A DNA stretch of 64,000 bases from Gerris lacustris. Lineage: Eukaryota > Arthropoda > Insecta > Hemiptera > Gerridae. The translations under genes and the position numbers were made by a program. Positions 22,770 through 34,533 of the stretch are shown here, piece after piece (positions within the stretch are counted from its first letter, which is position 1; the number at the start of each line of letters is the position of its first letter). Where the stretch lies: assembly GCA_951217055.1 (NCBI GenBank), contig OX578276.1, positions 58,093,307 through 58,157,306 of the forward strand. The letters run 5' to 3'. The notes beneath the pieces are model-generated. The model ran no database searches. It was not told the origin of the DNA and saw only the letters and a program-made list of their open reading frames with translations.

Positions 22770-24360
22770 GTCAAATGAATTTGAAGCCGTGTTATTATGA
22801 TATTTTGTTCCTTATACAATTTATTTTTTGTAGCCACAAGCTTTCCATAATGCAATCTTACATTATGTTGTACTTGTAAAATTTTATTACATCCTTTTGA
22901 TTCATGTTTATGTTTTAAAATCCACATCATGCTTTAAAATTATAGTTAAATGAATACAATATTAGAGCATTTAGTCTGCCTTAAAAAGAATCCTACTTAC
23001 AGGGAATGTTGAGAATTTTAATCCAAACTTCAGAAAAGAATTAATCCTAGGAACAGACCCCTCCAATTGGAATTGTAAAGTCTATCCAAATGTAAATTTA
23101 ATTAAAATAGTTCGGCTGAAGAAGCCTTGACAAAATGCGACCTGTGTCTGGATAAAATTAAATTAACTAAGTTGCGGCGGTTTTTCAGAGGACAGGCTTT
23201 TAACACTCAGAAGCTTAATTAGCGAAATGTGACAACGTTGTAAATGGGGGAACAAAAAGTCTTGTGAATGAATGTGTTGGACTCGACGTGCTTAACGAAT
23301 ACAGCGCCAGGTAAAAGAAAGCAAAACATGTAAAGAAGACATATTTTAACTCTAGATGATTTTTATTTTATTATTTCTTTTTTCTTAAAAAAAAGAAAAA
23401 GAGGAAAAGCTAATTAATGGGATTCTTTAGAACAGAACGTGGAATAGCTGAAGTTGACAAGCAGTAGGCTCTGTATACGAAAAACTTCTTTTTATTAATT
23501 AAGCCCCATTTCCAAATGAAATGTACATCGATCGTCTAACAAACATCAGAGGTATTTGTAAGTTTGCTAAATTACATTTCCGCCTCTCGACACGTTCCTT
23601 TTGGTTCTCTATGTATTTTTTTTCTGTCCGTGGCTGGAGGCGGACTCAGGAACAAATGCGCACGGAATCTTTTAGCAGGTTTTGACGCCTAATTCACTCG
23701 GCAAACCCGGAGTAAACTCCGGCAGAAAAACCTTTGTAAATTGACCGAGTATATAGCAAGAAACGGATACTATTTGCCGAGTTAAAGGTTCTCTAACAGA
23801 GTATTGCTTCCTTCTCTCTGCAACTTGACTAAGTTATCTTACTTAAGACTTCTCTTCTCTCGAGACTCCAAACTTTTCCGTGAATAAGGCAAACATTTCC
23901 TTCAATATCGGTTAATTAACCCTTCTTGGGCAATCAAGCATCCTTCATAAAGTAACTCGGGGGAAATTTTTACTTTACTTTCTCATCTCCTTGAAAAATT
24001 TATAACTTTAATAATCTTATCAAATTAAATATTCTTTAAGAGTTTTATATTATGGAAAATATTAGAGGAGAAGTAAATTACATTTGATAGCTTTTCTATA
24101 TTAGTTTGCTATATATATATACCTAATTCTTTAAACGTAATTAACTCATAATTATATCAATGACTCTTAATTTCTCAACTCAATAAGTACAATTTAATAT
24201 TTGGTCCTACAAACAGTTGTTTTGCAATTCTAGTAGTACATTAAAGAAAAGAGTATTTTCAACAACAAAAAATATGATTGTTAAAGATAATTCTTCCTAG
24301 TTTGCACCTTTGATACTTATGGATAATATGTAATTGGATCTTTGAAGGTGAGTAAACATA
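22770..24360. other. no recognised gene; a mid-GC patch near 23.6 kb
   Basis: A stretch at about 23575-23760 (CTGGAGGCGGACTCAGGAAC, CCCGGAGTAAACTCCGG) is less AT-rich than its surroundings and contains a short palindrome. It might be a host regulatory element. The remainder shows nothing. Confidence 0.4.
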
Positions 24361-24390
24361 ATAAGTAGTTACTTTGAAATGTAGGTTATA

Positions 24391-24415
24391 TTTCACCCAT
24401 TACGGGCATCATCAG
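24391..24415 (-). ncRNA. hammerhead-ribozyme-like motif in a Penelope-type tail
   Basis: On the - strand the order is CTGATGA, TGCCC-GTAA-TGGGT (stem II-like hairpin), GAAA. These are the conserved hammerhead boxes CUGANGA and GAAA around stem II. It lies downstream of the GIY-YIG relic at 25090-25225 on the same strand, the place where Penelope-like elements carry such motifs. Helices I and III are not evident, so activity is doubtful. Confidence 0.4.
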
Positions 24416-24659
24416 ACCTAAAATAAAAATTATTAAAAAAAAAAAATTAATAAAGTTATAACTAATAAATCTAAAAAATCAAATCACTTTACACAAAATA
24501 TTGATAAGATTTGTACTAACTTGACTATGATAGTGTATAAAATATTACATATTTATTCTTATACATTTTGAAATATTTATAATAAAAAAGTTAAAAAAAA
24601 AACACATGATCATCTGATCATATGAGTCACACTACATCTACCACATTTAGAATACATAT

Positions 24660-25020
24660 AAATTTACCTAAAAAAAAAAAAAAAAAAAAATCCCTAAACA
24701 GGGTTGTAACAAAAAACAAAAAAAACTAATTACATAATATTTGTTTGACAAGATTAACAATATCCATTAAAAAAAATTTACAATACCTAAAAATTGAACT
24801 AAATTACATTTAGAGATAACTATTGAACAATTAAAAAAAAAAACATAGTACATGTAACAATAATTTTGAAATAACAATATCCATTAAAAAAAAAAAAAAA
24901 TTTAAACACCTAAAAAATGTTTAGCATAGCAAAGATAACTTTTGACAGAATCACAAACAAAAAACACACAGTAACAATAATTGTAGTAAAACAAAGAAAA
25001 CAAAAAAAACAGTATAATTT
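24660..25020. repeat. A-rich, partly repeated tract
   Basis: Runs of A alternate with AACAATATCCATTAAAAAAA, which occurs at about 24750 and 24874. It lies between the hammerhead-like motif and the GIY-YIG relic and is probably 3' untranslated sequence of that element. Confidence 0.45.
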
Positions 25021-25089
25021 ATTAATTATGCTTTGATAAAATTTGTTAATAAGTTTTTTATCAGTCTTAAAATTCATGGTATCTTTTTC

Positions 25090-25225
25090 TTTAGTTATAT
25101 GGTAAGCTTCTAGGTACCTACTTTCTTTTTACATTATTAATTTCTCTGTCTATAATTTTGGCATTTGCAAAATTAATAGAGTGGTCAGTATTTCTAACAT
25201 GAACCGATAATGCAGTATTTTCATT
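25090..25225 (-). pseudogene. GIY-YIG nuclease remnant of a Penelope-like element
   Basis: The - strand reads ALSVHVRNTDHSINFANAKI then DREINNVKRK before an in-frame stop. H-x-x-x-T-x-H-x-I-x-F plus K-I-x-x-R-E is the C-terminal part of the Penelope GIY-YIG nuclease, and the active element at 45349-46323 shows the same layout. Further stops follow. The reverse transcriptase part is not detectable here. Confidence 0.65.
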
Positions 25226-25269
25226 TTTCTTGTTGACATCATATATAAAAGTATTATGAAAAATTTAAT

Positions 25270-27730
25270 TTTTAAGATTTGATGGATTCATTTTCTTTTG
25301 TTTCTCATCCATTTGTGCAAAGTTGCATTTTATTTGCACTTTCGTAAATTAATTCTTATAGGTATTAATTCTGATACATAGTCTCATAAATTGTAATTTT
25401 CCTGCCAACTTTATCGATAGTTAAATAAAGGTAGTGTTGGCAAGTTAGGTTTAAACTTCAGTGTTATCTATGTTTTATGCTTTCTCAACAATGATTTTTT
25501 AGGGGGGGAGTAGATTTCGATGGAGGGGACAGTTGTCTAACAAAAAGACCCATTTGTCCTCCCAGTCCCCTTTTTTCGTCCAGTTAAAAAAAGCAGTTTA
25601 GGGTCCCCTTTTAAAAATAAAATAATCCCCTACCACTGCTCACAGTGGAATGAACTGTGGAAAATTTAATATGTTTGAAAAATACACCCATTATTAATGC
25701 TCACATTTTTCAAATCTTATCAACGCTCTCTCGCCATTTTAATAAAATCTCTTCCACTCTTTATATCATTCTCTTTTTATTTCATTCTCTCAGTCACATT
25801 TATACAGAAAAATTATCGCCGAGCTTTCGTTATTTTAAGTTACTCATAACCTTAATTGGTTATTGAAAATTTAGAAGAACATTTTCACCTATAAAACATT
25901 TTTAATTTGCATTGGCATTAAACATTTTTGAAATCATTCTAGATTTTATTTAAATTACATTTTATACTTAAATACATATGTTTATTGATTACTTTTATGC
26001 AAGTTATTTAACTCAAACATTATTTTTATTAAAGTGGCAATACGGGAAACTTTAAGATCTAAATATTAATTTCTTTTGGTTTTGATAACAATGAAAATAA
26101 CACACAAATTAATTATCAGTTAAAAAAGAAATAAATGGTTTCATTTTATTATTTTTAAAAGTTTGGTACCTTATTTTACTGCTCTTTTTATTATTAAAAA
26201 TATGACTATATATAAGTATAATCATTCTGGGTGTGCTTATGTTTTGTATTGGAGTAAAAGTAAAGCTGCTCCCTGTCTGAGATGGACCACGTTGTATAAG
26301 AACATAAAGAAAATTAAATGTCATATTTTAAAAAATTAATTTACTTTTTTCAGCAGCAAGGGTTGTTAAGATAACAAGGGCATATGTTTTCTGTGTATCT
26401 AGTCGTAATAACGACCGTAGCTGGGGCCGACGCATATAGGGACCGCCCTCCAGTATGCAAATGTTATTGGGCCAGAGACAACGGACCAGGGTTAACAGGA
26501 GAACAAAAAATTGTTATTAGATAATTATTATTTTACTGAAGTAGCTAATAATTAGGGTTGGCGTCCCTTCGGGGTTGACCACAGGGCACAAAAAAAAACC
26601 AAGGGGTAACAAAAATGTGTTAGAAGGGACAAGAGATAGGTAGTTAGGGATAGGGAGAGCTGCTAGAGGGAGAAAGTTAGGAAGGGCAGAGAAGGTGTGA
26701 GAAAGGTAGGGAGGGTCTGAGGAAGGAGGAATGTGGTCTCTAATCTAGGTGAGATCGGTACCAGGAGGACTGGAGAGGTAATTTTTCCGGGATGTTTGGG
26801 GCTGAGGCACGACAACAGTGGAAATATTATGCAAATCCTGAGCTACCGAGGAGAAGACCCTTGGACCCAAATCCTACCATTAAAAAAAACCACTGCCGAC
26901 TCCTTTATAAACATTCATATCTTTCCCGACATAGAGAAGAAAAAGAAGAAAGATAAAACCCACACTAGCATAACATCAGTTGCCAGGCTCGCCTCTACCA
27001 AGTTACCTTCTAAGACCTCTCAAATAGATATTTTTAGAATGTCTACTTAAAATTTCCCTTTCTTCCAACTTTTGTTAAGATTAGAGGGGGTTACGAGTCT
27101 TAAGGGAGTGCATCACTGTGTGTGGGAACAACGGCGAGATAAGTCAGTAAAATAAAGAATGAAAAAGAAAGAAGGGAGTTGTCATATAATAGAGTTAATA
27201 AGGCGTGTAAGGAAATCTATCTATGGTTCTACTAAAGCAACAGTCAAACCACCCACTTTTTGTCAGGCCAAAGTGGAGATAATGTTTCCTGATGTGTTAC
27301 TCCTAATTGAGACTGATTATTTCCCGAGAAACGTTCCGATTTGATTTATGTTGCGGGAGCACTTCTCCAAACTGGGAAATTTATTTAAACTGACGTCCAA
27401 TTACACTGAGGCCTGCGTGCCTTCCAGTCAGTAGACCATATCCAACGTTTGTCACGATCAAACTACTCTCATTGGGAGCTAGGTACGCTTAACATAAGCA
27501 TCTCACTATAAATAAATCGTTTTGTGCTCATCACAAATTACAACTAGTCATTACTAGAAACAACAATAATAATTATTTTTAGAAAGCTTGCACGAATTTC
27601 TTTGCGATGTAACCACTGCTGATAATTTATCACTAAGAGGAAAACCCTATAATTAAAACATCTAATATATTTAGGTACGTATAACTTCTATATTGTTATC
27701 ACTTCATTAATAATAGCAATTATTATTATT
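25270..27730. other. no recognised gene; purine-rich tract near 26.6 kb
   Basis: 26600-26740 is strongly purine-rich on the + strand (repeated GGGAGAG, GAAGG, GGTAGGGAGGG). Open frames at 26733-27050 and 27159-27344 have unremarkable composition and no known motif. I do not call genes here. Confidence 0.45.
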
Positions 27731-27734
27731 TATA

Positions 27735-28214
27735 ACCGTATTGCATCGAACATAAGACACACTTTTTTTCCACTTTTGCATCGCGAAAAACGGGATGCGT
27801 CTCATATTCGAGGTGCGTCTTATAATCAATGTATTCCAGTGTAACATACCTAAACACCTTTTTCTACAAACTTCTCTCACAAGAGTACTGCTGAGATTAT
27901 TTTTTAATTTTTATATCCAATTTTTCTGAATTTCGGCGGGATTTACAATGTTGGGCCATCTTATTTCATCAATCTTCGGGAATTTTGAAGTGTTCAAATT
28001 CAGGGGAAGAACCCCTTTCAAAGAAAGGGTTCCTATTATTTCTTGTTAGCATTAAAATTTTATTTTCAAAATCTAACCAAGCTAATAAGAGAACGGAAGA
28101 TTTATTCTTTGAAACGGTCTTCTTTGAACGTCTTATAACATTCGATGCTAATGTTTTTTTCCAAATTTTTGGTTCGAAAATTAGGATACGTCTTATTATT
28201 CGAGGCAATACGGT
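27735..28214. mobile_element. MITE with ACCGTATTGC ends
   Basis: The left end ACCGTATTGCATCGAA with ATAAGAC is mirrored on the right as GTCTTATTATTCGAGGCAATACGGT. Inside, a second pair of CGTCTTAT/ATAAGAC words occurs near 27820. TA lies next to both ends. Overlapping open frames on the two strands (27969-28221) are by-products of the repeats. This end sequence recalls common animal MITEs; I cannot fix the superfamily. Confidence 0.6.
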
Positions 28215-28376
28215 ATTTTAATTCTCGAGAAAATTTAATTTGCAGCTGCTTCATTTATTTATTAACTCCATTATAAATGTTTAGAACATTTTAATGATGG
28301 TTGATGTTAGCTTAAATATATATTATAATTTTGTAGTTATTTAATATACATCTTCACTTTATATGGTAAAAGAAAG

Positions 28377-28378
<2 letters not shown>

Positions 28379-28467
<89 letters not shown>
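28379..28467. repeat. (TA)n microsatellite
   Basis: An uninterrupted TA run that abuts the end of repeat A copy 2. Confidence 0.95.
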
Positions 28468-28469
<2 letters not shown>

Positions 28470-28474
<5 letters not shown>

Positions 28475-28860
28475 GAATTGGATGGATTTACACGTTTCTA
28501 AGTCCCATTTGTTTAGCTTAAACTAGTTTACCTATTTTTAATAGGTAACCTAAAAAAATTAAATTAAATAATTAATTAAATTTTAAATTTCCATACATGT
28601 TCAGAAAAATCATACCCCTAGGTGAAATTGAGAAATAAATTTGAGCTCCAAATTTGGGGGCGCTGCCTCCATTAAATACTGACAAATTTTCCTTTCAAAT
28701 GTTCCCTAAAATTTTATTAAAATAGTCTGAAATTTTAATAAATCTAACCGGAATATATCGTTATTACGGGAAAAAAATCTAGTTTCCAAGATATTGATGA
28801 AATTATACTGATTTTTCTGAAAATCGAAAAGTAATCAATCTCCTATTTTTAAGGTGTTAA
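28470..28860 (-). repeat. interspersed repeat A, copy 2
   Basis: Inverted relative to 21336-21955. Shared words are TGGATTTACACGTTT, CATACATGTTCAGAAAAATC, TTTGGGGGCGCT and CTAGTTTCCAAGATATTGAT. The B-box part present in the other copies is not seen here. Confidence 0.6.
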
Positions 28861-29925
28861 CAAATAAATTGATTAAATCATATATTATTTAATTTAAATA
28901 ATTGTTATTATGTATGTTAATTGAGAAAGTTTTGTTCAAGTTTGACGTACCGATTAAGGGAAATGCAGGAAGGTCCCAACTACTGGCTCAGTGCCAATGC
29001 CAGTTTGCCCCATTTAGGTCGAGAGGAAATATACTAGGTCGGGGTGTCTGCTCATTTTCCTCTAACCCGCCCTAAACAATTTCATACACTATGCACTTAT
29101 TATTAGTGTCGTGGAGAAAAAACGTTTTAAAAAAGTAAGACAAATCAAAGTTTACTCAATATTAACCCTTTACTAAACGAATAAAAGAGATATTATAAAT
29201 GTTTTGTATCTATTTGTATGTATTTATTTTTTTTTTTATTAAAGTAAGGAAAATAAGTCCATGTCTCAATGGATGAAATATTTGTTCCATTTCTCGAGGG
29301 ACTCTTTGAGAAGATATTAAGTTGATAATCTCAGATGGTTTAACCCGATACCCAGGAAGAAAGCGGGATGGGTTGGGCTGATTTATGACGACACTTGATC
29401 CTAATAAATGACTACGTACAGAGAGCTCGTTAGTCGTCAGATAGCTTCACCGAGCACTTCTCGATAATTTATAATACGAGACAAAAACTAGGATTTATTA
29501 GTTGAAGAAGATAAGAAAGAGTGTAAGAAGGGAAGTACATTTTTGACGATATGCGCATAGAAATATGGATGATTGTGTGTGAGGGAGTGTTGCTAGGTAT
29601 AAGAGAAACAGGTCAATAAGAAGTTGTGGAAGGACGGAAGGATGATACATGGGCTCACTAAGCCTTGACTTGTTTTAGTGTCCCCTCCTCATTCTGTTTA
29701 ACACATGTTCATCTTTACACAAGGGATAATCTCACTCTTAACTACATTATTTCTACAAGACTTACATTACTACTCTCTAATAAACATACATATGGCCATA
29801 ACAACCCCCTAGAATAGAGCTTCATAGCAAATTAGGCTTTGTTCAATTATATAGGACATACATATAAACAAATGCATTTTCACTATTAACTTTCTACTTT
29901 GAGTAAAAGTTTATTTAGCCGCCAT
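28861..29925. other. no recognised gene
   Basis: Mixed sequence with a slightly more GC-rich part at 28940-29060 and a purine-rich part at 29500-29650. No coding signal or repeat structure was found. Confidence 0.4.
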
Positions 29926-29933
29926 AAAAGTTT

Positions 29934-30088
29934 GGTTCTGCTTTAGATTGTTACTCCCCTCTCTTTTTTTTAGGATATAAATGACGACTAAATAACTATT
30001 AGGACAAAGGGATGTTTATGTTTAGCCTAATGTACTTTAGGACAAAGGAATATGACACTTCTGTTTTATGAGGGGAGTAACAACCTAA
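29934..30088. mobile_element. small MITE related to the one at 33885-34100
   Basis: TTGTTACTCCCCTC at 29948-29961 is mirrored at 30070-30083. AAAAGTTT flanks both sides as a probable 8-9 bp duplication. The core words CCTTTGTCC and CATCCCTTTGTC (on the - strand) match the core of the MITE at 33885-34100. Confidence 0.5.
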
Positions 30089-30235
30089 AAAAGTTTCAAT
30101 AATTTTGCATGTATACAACATATTTAGTAGTGGTTAATAGTTAAGCCTTGTCTTTAGACCGTGTTTGATGTCTGCCGGACTAATAGATCTGCCCATTCAT
30201 CCCCTCAAAAACAGATTTAGTACACAAACTATGTA

Positions 30236-30451
30236 GAACCTCGATATGAAGTGTCTCAAGATTATTAGGGAAACAATCTTGTTATCGAGGTGCTCTTTTT
30301 GTTGAGGGTCGTGTTATCGAGGTAATTTTGGTTATCAGTCGTGTTATCGAGGTTAATTTAACATTATGTGTTATAGCAATCTCAAGGGGATTTGAAAATT
30401 GCACTTGTAATTGAGGTTGTCATGTTATTGAGGGTCGTGTAAGCGAGGTTC
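30236..30451. mobile_element. pogo/Tc1-like MITE with internal GTTATCGAGG repeats
   Basis: Ends GAACCTCG and CGAGGTTC are inverted and TA flanks both (30234-30235, 30452-30453). Inside, variants of GTGTTATCGAGGT occur about six times on the + strand. The end sequence resembles the GAACCTCG ends of pogo-type elements. No ORF. Confidence 0.65.
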
Positions 30452-30454
30452 TAC

Positions 30455-31600
30455 TATATATCGAATTATATTGTTGCCGCTTGAACTTTTGGTTCCCGAT
30501 TTATTACATGCATTACATGCACTTTTTATTAAACATATAAATAATAAAATATAAGGTCAATTTTTTTTTAATGCTCCTCTTTATTATCTTGTATCAACAA
30601 ATAGGATCACCATGTTTAATAATTTGGTTGGGAATTTTTATAATATATTTACCTCTAAATTTCAAACCATCTCAGTATTATGTACAGAGATCTTAATAAA
30701 AAATATCCTTATTGCATGAATTCTTATTTTAAACAAGTTACAAGTGAGCAATCTAAAGTTATTAATCCTTTTAAATATTATACAGAAACAAAGTTGATAC
30801 TTATTAATATCTGGGTACCCTTTACAAAGCAAATCGTTTTGTTTGAGTTTAATAAAAGAGCCTTAACTATTATCTCCACATAACTTATTTAAATTTCATT
30901 AAATTTATGTTATTTCCTAATATTTATTACAACGTTAGTCAGCTATAATATGTTGCACTAAAGTGTAGTGTTAGCGTGCTTTATATTCATAAGGCTTCCA
31001 TCTTATCTCGAACACTATATGTCTTAGAATATAAAAATAATTAAATATTCACACGCCAGCGCCGTTGATAAAGCCCGGCAACCATTAATATTCACACTTT
31101 CTAAATGTCAGATTACAGTTAGTGCAATTATTGCTAAGCTATGACCCAAAGCAAATCAATTAATGTAGGCTTGCTCTTATAAAAAACTTATTTATAATGA
31201 TATAAATGTCGCATGATATAAATACATGCACCTATATTTATTATTTCACTTTTCTTACACAGAAACAAGATAAATCATGCTTTTTTCAGCTAACTTTTAC
31301 AATCTCTAACAAGTATTAGGGCCACTGCTTTTTTTTGTAATAATTTTTTTATGTAGATTTCAATTGTCTATCTATAACTGTCAGTTTAATCTTAAATTGT
31401 AATTAATTTATTAGATACTTCAATTTGAGTTTACCATTGACTATAATTATTTGTTTTAATTTGATTGGATAACTATTATATTATATCCATATTGTTTGGA
31501 TTTTTTGGGCAATTGTAATAAAATTATAAAGTAATAATTATTTCCTATTAAAATTTCGAATGATTTTTTAAAATTTTAGAAAGATTACCAAATGTTTGTG
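30455..31600. other. no recognised gene
   Basis: AT-rich; the open frame at 30680-30883 has no known motif. No repeat structure noticed. Confidence 0.4.
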
Positions 31601-31743
31601 AAACAATTGGTAATTTTATAATCTATACAGTATGTGTTAATGAGAGACACCAAGGGATGCGCCACGCAAACGCGGCATATAGGAACTGATCCAACGTCAA
31701 ACATTACGTAAAAAAATGTTGGCTCGGCATTACGCCATGTCCT

Positions 31744-31786
31744 GCATCGTTTCGTCGCGTCCGACTCATCAGGGCCCCGACGATGC
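31744..31786 (-). ncRNA. hammerhead ribozyme candidate (best in window)
   Basis: On the - strand: GCATCG (helix III), then TC (cleavage site GUC), then GGGGCC, then CTGATGA, then GTCG-GACG-CGAC (helix II with a 4-base loop), GAAA, and CGATGC (helix III partner). All conserved core bases are present and helix III pairs over 6 bp. The weak point is helix I, which has only GGGGCC to form it. Seen: motif and pairing. Inferred: catalytic activity. Confidence 0.6.
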
Positions 31787-31971
31787 CCACCCAACTCCGG
31801 ACCTACACCAGATCAAGAAGATCAGATGTAGGGCTTATCAGAGACGAGCGTGCTCTCATGCCACCATTCTTGTTTGGCTGGCAAAACACAATGTGTAATA
31901 ATGTGTTTTTGCACACAGCAATAAGGTATACAATCTGTGTTAATGAGAGACACCAAGGGATGCGCCACGCT

Positions 31972-32000
31972 CTGATGAGTCGGACGTGACGAACCGATGC
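31972..32000 (+). ncRNA. hammerhead-like core, degenerate, inverted copy
   Basis: CTGATGAG-TCGGACGTGAC-GAACCGATGC matches the - strand core at 31744-31786, but GAAA has become GAAC and the GCATCG partner strand is absent. It lies in the loop of a near-perfect hairpin. Confidence 0.45.
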
Positions 32001-32094
32001 AGGACATGGCGTAATCCCTTGGTGTCTCTCATTAACACAGATTGTATACCTTATTGCAGTGTTCAAAAACACGGTATTACATTGCTGATAAATT

Positions 32095-33870
32095 TTATAA
32101 TCAATTAATCCTAGATATAGATTAATTTGTAATACATGAATTAATTGTCAGTATTTAACTTATGCAGGACCGTGAATATGTTTAGCCGTATGGTGAAACC
32201 GCATAGTGAAAGTGATAATGAAATGATTATTGAATGGAAATTCACACCTGATTGAAATTAATTAATTAATACCCCCACCCAATTTTGGTAGGTATTTAGA
32301 TTCTATGTCACTATGATGTATATGAGAATATTTTGAGTAAGTGTATTATATACTATAGCAGATATATAAGTGTATTACGAGTATATATGTATAAATTAAG
32401 TACATGGAGTATACGTGTTGTTCTATATTAAATTCTTATTACATATTGTAAAATAAAAATATATACATAATATATAATTTAGCTTGTTCTATTATCATAA
32501 AATATTTTTATTTTTTTTATATTTCTGCAGTTATGAAATGAAAGTATAACAGATCTTTATATTTATTCTAGCAAAATCCCTAAGTAAAAATTGATTAAAT
32601 AAGATTTTCTTTTGAAGAAACTAACATGTTCAAATACTAAATTAATAGTTTACTTTGATATACAATAATGTAACTGGTTTATTTTCAGAGGGAATTATGC
32701 TCTACTAATAAATAAGAATTGTTTTGTCTCAAATCCAAAAGCTTTTTCTTTTTAGGGTAGCTATCAAAGAAAAACATTGTGCGATAATTTCCCTCTTAAC
32801 TTTTGAACTTTAGGTTGGAGGACCTCATGTACTATATTAAATTCTATTTTAATGCTTAGAATTAAATTTAAATAAATGGAAAAAATGGGATTCAAAACAG
32901 TTTTTGATCTTTTTATTATATGAACAACAAGATGAAACTATTTCTCTTATTTTTAATCAAATACTCATTAGCATAATATAGTTATTACAGTCAAACACTG
33001 TTAAATAAAAGGTATGTTTAGGTTCGTAAAGGCGTTAATGATGCGGGTTGTTAAGCAGTACAACAGGCCGATAAATATATGAACAGGAAGAAGTCGGGGG
33101 AGAGCTATTTGCAATTTTCCCGGGTCAGCAGGTGAGAAGAGGGCCTATTATCCGATCCTTCCTTCTCCTTACACCCTATTTATTTTCCTTTTTTCCTCGC
33201 CCAGGTTTAGACTTGTATGCTCTCTCTTTCACACCTATTTCTTCATTATTTGCCGGTCCCTCCTGTTTCAGTGCGTATATCCTCCGTGTCAGTTCCGCTT
33301 GGGCGAGAGGGAAGGGAGATCTGATGGAAAGTGGTAGGAGGGGAGCCTTGGAGTTTCCCTTCTTCCATTATAACAGACCGGGATACACATCATACCAGCA
33401 CCTCCTACTTCCTCTTATTGAGGAAATGGCAACCACTCGACGCCATTTTGAACAACTGCCTTTTGTTCAAAGGTAAACGGAGAATCATTGAAGACAATCG
33501 TAAAAAAAAGAAAAGAGACTGGTTGAAATGCCACAATACTCACTACTCACTTCGAAACACTGGGTTGGGGGAGTTTTTCCTGTCAAAACCAAGTGAAGCG
33601 TTTGTTGATGGTCACTTTCTTTAGAAGATACTTCATGAGGCAGCAGTTTGAATGTCACATTCAAACAAGCACTGAAAACACTTCTTCCCTTCTTTGGCAA
33701 TGACGGTACACATTTATAGCAGTAGTTGTATAGAATAAGTTACTCTGACTAGAAACTAGGATTCTAATTACTAATTATATTATGTACGTGTGCCTCTGAA
33801 CCTGCAAAATAATTCCGTAATTAATATAACTCGATGAACAAGCTTTATAATTTTATTCATTTATTTTAAT
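32095..33870. other. no recognised gene; mid-GC patch 33.06-33.65 kb
   Basis: The part 33050-33650 is less AT-rich with overlapping open frames on both strands, none with a known motif. It might be a host exon or regulatory patch, but no splice frame or domain supports this. The rest is plain AT-rich sequence. Confidence 0.4.
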
Positions 33871-33884
33871 CCTTAACTTAGTGC

Positions 33885-34100
33885 GGCACTTTTATAGAAA
33901 AGGGCCCCCACTTTTTTTTAATCTAATATACCTTCTGACAACCTAATACACAATTTTTTTTATGCAAAAGTGTGTGATATTCCTTTGTCCCAAAGCATAT
34001 TGGACTGAATATCCCTTTGTCTTAATAGCTAGTTAGACTAAGGGATATAAACTCTTCTGTATAAAAAACAAAAAGGGGGGCCCATTTCTATAAGAGTACC
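33885..34100. mobile_element. Mutator-like MITE with 9-bp target duplication
   Basis: Left end GGCACTTTTATAGAAAAGGG pairs with the inverted right end GGTACTCTTATAGAAATGGG, each followed by CCCCC. ACTTAGTGC flanks both sides (33876-33884, 34101-34109), a 9-bp duplication as in Mutator-like elements. The core CCTTTGTCCCAAAG resembles that at 29934-30088. Confidence 0.75.
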
Positions 34101-34179
34101 ACTTAGTGCGTAGGCTTCTGCGGGTTGACTCGTAATCAAAAACTTGGTTTTCCGGTAAAATCCACTACTGGCGGAAGAT

Positions 34180-34375
34180 GCTTCCACTACTGGAAGCATC
34201 TTCAGGGGTGTGGTACATCGTGATGTTGTTTCGAAGCAAACACAAGATAAACTCGATACTCGTTTGCTTCAAGTCAACATCACGATGCTCCACACCCCTG
34301 AAGATGCTTCCAGTAATGGAAGCGAAACGTCGGACTTCAACCCCTTCGTGACGTGGATTTTACCCGGAAAACCAA
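34180..34375 (+). mobile_element. Penelope-type pseudo-LTR fragment as inverted repeat
   Basis: GAAGCATCTTCAGGGGTGTGG near 34192-34212 is mirrored by CCACACCCCTGAAGATGCTTCC near 34290-34311, together with ACATCGTGATGTTG and CAACATCACGATG. The right arm continues into a hammerhead-like core and a GTC...GAC hairpin, ending in GGATTTTACCCGGAAAACCA. The left outer flank (TGGTTTTCCGGTAAAATCCA) mirrors this end too. No ORF remains. Confidence 0.5.
34298..34330 (+). ncRNA. hammerhead-like motif
   Basis: CTGAAGA, then a 6-bp hairpin GCTTCC-AGTAAT-GGAAGC, then GAAAC. CGTC following GAAA can pair with GACG about 20 bases on. One extra T stands between CTGAAGA and the stem, and the base after the putative U16.1 is G, which would not favour cleavage. 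Confidence 0.4.
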
Positions 34376-34533
34376 CTACATTTAATTCATTCTTGACAAG
34401 AGTTATTGAGAGTTTATAGTCTTCAATATAATGAATAACTACAGTCGAAAGAACTGAAAAAACTACACATTCTAAATTGATTTAATTTTTAAGCTTGTAT
34501 AAATGTAAACTTTCACATTTTTAGAATCAGTTA

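Larger units (their letters stand above)
31625..32090. mobile_element. palindromic element with two hammerhead-like cores
   Basis: A block of about 45 bp containing TGTTAATGAGAGACACCAAG occurs three times: direct at 31634 and 31938, inverted at 32017-32036. Arms 31886-31970 and 32012-32090 form a long hairpin around the segment 31971-32011. The element is far richer in GC than its surroundings. Hammerhead cores lie at 31744-31786 on the - strand and 31972-32000 on the + strand. No ORF of known type. It could be a retrozyme-like or Penelope-derived element; this is inference. Confidence 0.6.

Noticed and set aside
24740..24900. CRISPR-like repeated AACAATATCCATTAAAA
   Set aside because: Only two copies in an A-rich eukaryotic tract; no regular repeat-spacer structure.
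31585..32072. Overlapping open frames on both strands with the peptide SLINT or NERHQG
   Set aside because: They come from the triplicated 45-bp block of the palindromic element.
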